Source of the DNA: Clostridiales bacterium
Lineage (GTDB): Bacteria; Bacillota; Clostridia; Clostridiales; Caloramatoraceae
DNA length: 6,241 bases
NCBI GenBank assembly: GCA_026416355.1
Contig: JAOAFH010000011.1
Location: forward strand, 1-6,241
Reading direction: 5' to 3'
Shown: in pieces, positions 5,526 through 6,241 of the stretch
Layout of the letters: the number at the start of each line of letters is the position of its first letter
Numbering within the stretch: the first letter of the stretch is position 1
Translations under genes and position numbers: made by a program
The notes under the pieces: generated by a model
The model's input: only the letters and a program-made list of their open reading frames with translations
What the model was told of the DNA's origin: nothing
Databases searched by the model: none

Positions 5526-5645
5526 ATGGATGTAAAATTAGTTTCTTTTATTGCCTTTGCGAAATTTAATTTTATATATCTAGATGAGTTTAAGAATAAT
5601 TTTATTTATGATTTTATCAATTTTTGTAAACATAATTATATATAG
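5526..5645 (+). pseudogene. LysR-type regulator, N-terminal stub
   Basis: The frame of 39 codons opens MDVKLVSFIAFAKFNF, which matches the start of LysR-type regulators (MDIKLxTFIxVAKxxxFTKAA pattern). After that the helix-turn-helix is absent: the sequence continues as low-complexity FIYLDEFKNNFIYDFINF and stops at TAG. None of the three forward frames restores a helix-turn-helix afterwards, so this looks like a deletion remnant rather than a simple frameshift. The ribosome binding site (GGGGATGG, 5510-5517) and divergent position relative to yeiH agree with a former yeiH regulator. At 39 residues it cannot bind DNA as a normal LysR protein. Confidence 0.55.
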
Positions 5646-5661
5646 AATTTAAAATATTTTC

Positions 5662-5690
5662 TTGTATAGTGCAGGTAATTATAGTAAAAT
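5662..5690 (+). promoter_or_regulatory. Predicted promoter of YhhY-like acetyltransferase
   Basis: TTGTAT (5662-5667) and TAAAAT (5685-5690) have a 17-base spacer and end 29 bases before ATG 5720, leaving room for the GGGGGGA ribosome binding site at 5708-5714. The -35 is weak and the -10 is good. Confidence 0.45.
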
Positions 5691-5719
5691 GTACAAAATA
5701 TAAATTTGGGGGGATTTTG

Positions 5720-6199
5720 ATGGATTTTATAATTAGACCAATAAGGGTAGAGGATGCTGTTTTTATTAATGAATTAAGAAGAATGGATGGGGTAAGGGAA
5801 ACAATATTAGGTATTAAAAGTGAAAGGATTAATAAAACAGAGGATTTTATAAAGGGACTAGGACCAAATGATCATATGTTTGTGGCAGAAGTTTTAGAAA
5901 ATGAAGTGAAGAAAGTAGTTGGAGTTATAGGACTTCATATAAACGCAAATCCAAGATTAAGACATTCTGCAAGTGTTGGAATAATGATTCATAAAGACTA
6001 TCAGGGCAAGGGAATAGGCAGAGCACTATTTAATGAAGTTTTAGATTTAGCAGATAATTGGTTAAAGTTAGTTAGAATTGAACTTGGGGTTTTTGTTGAC
6101 AATAAAAGAGCTATAAAACTATATGAGTCTTTGGGATTTCAAATAGAAGGAACAAAAAAATATGCTGCAATAAAAAATGGAGAATATGCAGATGAGTAG
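5720..6199 (+). CDS. YhhY-like GNAT N-acetyltransferase, C-terminus cut by amber
   Basis: This 159-residue GNAT protein resembles YhhY/L-amino-acid N-acetyltransferases, which acetylate free amino acids such as Phe or Met in E. coli; the substrate here is not proven. Seen: DFIIRPIRVEDA at the N-terminus, the acetyl-CoA loop Q95-G-K-G-I-G100 after VGIMIHKDY, the family signature DNWLKLVRIELGVFVDN (112-128), then RAIKLYESLGFQIEGTKKYA and IKNGEYADE. ATG 5720 is chosen because GGGGGGA lies at 5708-5714 and MDFIIRP is a normal GNAT start; GTG 5669 has no such support and overlaps the promoter. The frame stops at TAG 6197-6199, yet the next codons read IMARYNL then TAA (6221-6223), which continues the family ending (NGEYxDxYxMAR). 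The TAG therefore replaces the conserved Tyr position and removes the last residues. The enzyme may still fold, but the gene may be newly damaged. Confidence 0.85.
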   Translation: MDFIIRPIRVEDAVFINELRRMDGVRETILGIKSERINKTEDFIKGLGPNDHMFVAEVLENEVKKVVGVIGLHINANPRLRHSASVGIMIHKDYQGKGIGRALFNEVLDLADNWLKLVRIELGVFVDNKRAIKLYESLGFQIEGTKKYAAIKNGEYADE

Positions 6200-6241
6200 A
6201 TAATGGCAAGATATAATTTATAATATCAATACCACCTATAT

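Noticed and set aside
5643..6199. Genome-wide reassignment of TAG to an amino acid
   Set aside because: TAG also ends dnaX at a natural position and the CWB2 fragment and LysR stub, where readthrough restores no family sequence; only the 6197 TAG has a conserved continuation.
3034..6241. CRISPR array, tRNA, rRNA or insertion sequence
   Set aside because: I saw no regularly spaced exact repeats, no cloverleaf or rRNA motifs and no transposase reading frame in this window.

Overview
The window is low-GC, Gram-positive-type DNA. Genes are tightly packed, ribosome binding sites are strong AGGAG/GGGGG types, TTG starts occur, and hairpin-plus-T terminators are common. The dnaX-ybaB-recR block, a cell-wall-binding-repeat-2 (CWB2) fragment and the overall protein flavour suggest a Clostridia bacterium, perhaps Peptostreptococcaceae-like; this placement is inference. 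Bases 2-34 are not genomic. They match the Illumina Nextera read-1 transposase adapter including its 19-bp mosaic end, so the window starts at a contaminated contig edge.

Left half (35-3033, + strand): a 5'-truncated dnaX (clamp-loader gamma/tau subunit), then a two-gene HEPN/MNT toxin-antitoxin module (mntA nucleotidyltransferase antitoxin, hepT RNase toxin), then ybaB and recR. The module sits inside the normally contiguous dnaX-ybaB-recR replication/repair operon. mntA follows dnaX after 9 bases with no visible promoter of its own. A good extended -10 promoter just after hepT could drive ybaB-recR separately. A hairpin terminator follows recR.

Middle (3034-4091, + strand): a stretch of decaying genes. 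It holds three degenerate 20-nt repeat units, a promoter and signal-peptide stub of a CWB2 surface protein that ends at a stop beside a terminator, an 18-bp perfect inverted repeat enclosing a promoter, a 12-codon ORF, and a GNAT acetyltransferase whose N-terminus is intact but lacks any standard start codon.

Right half (4108-6223): on the minus strand lie a YeiH-family (UPF0324) membrane protein and, downstream, a previously uncalled 54-residue cysteine-rich small protein. The two probably share one transcript ending at a perfect 17-bp hairpin. Divergent from yeiH is a stub matching only the first ~16 residues of a LysR-type regulator, behind a 17-bp palindrome of LysR-box form (T-N11-A). 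Last is a YhhY-like GNAT acetyltransferase cut by an amber codon just before a conserved C-terminal tail that continues in frame.

The most notable points are the toxin-antitoxin module inside a housekeeping operon, the small Cys4 protein linked to yeiH, and the cluster of broken or oddly started genes between 3238 and 6223.
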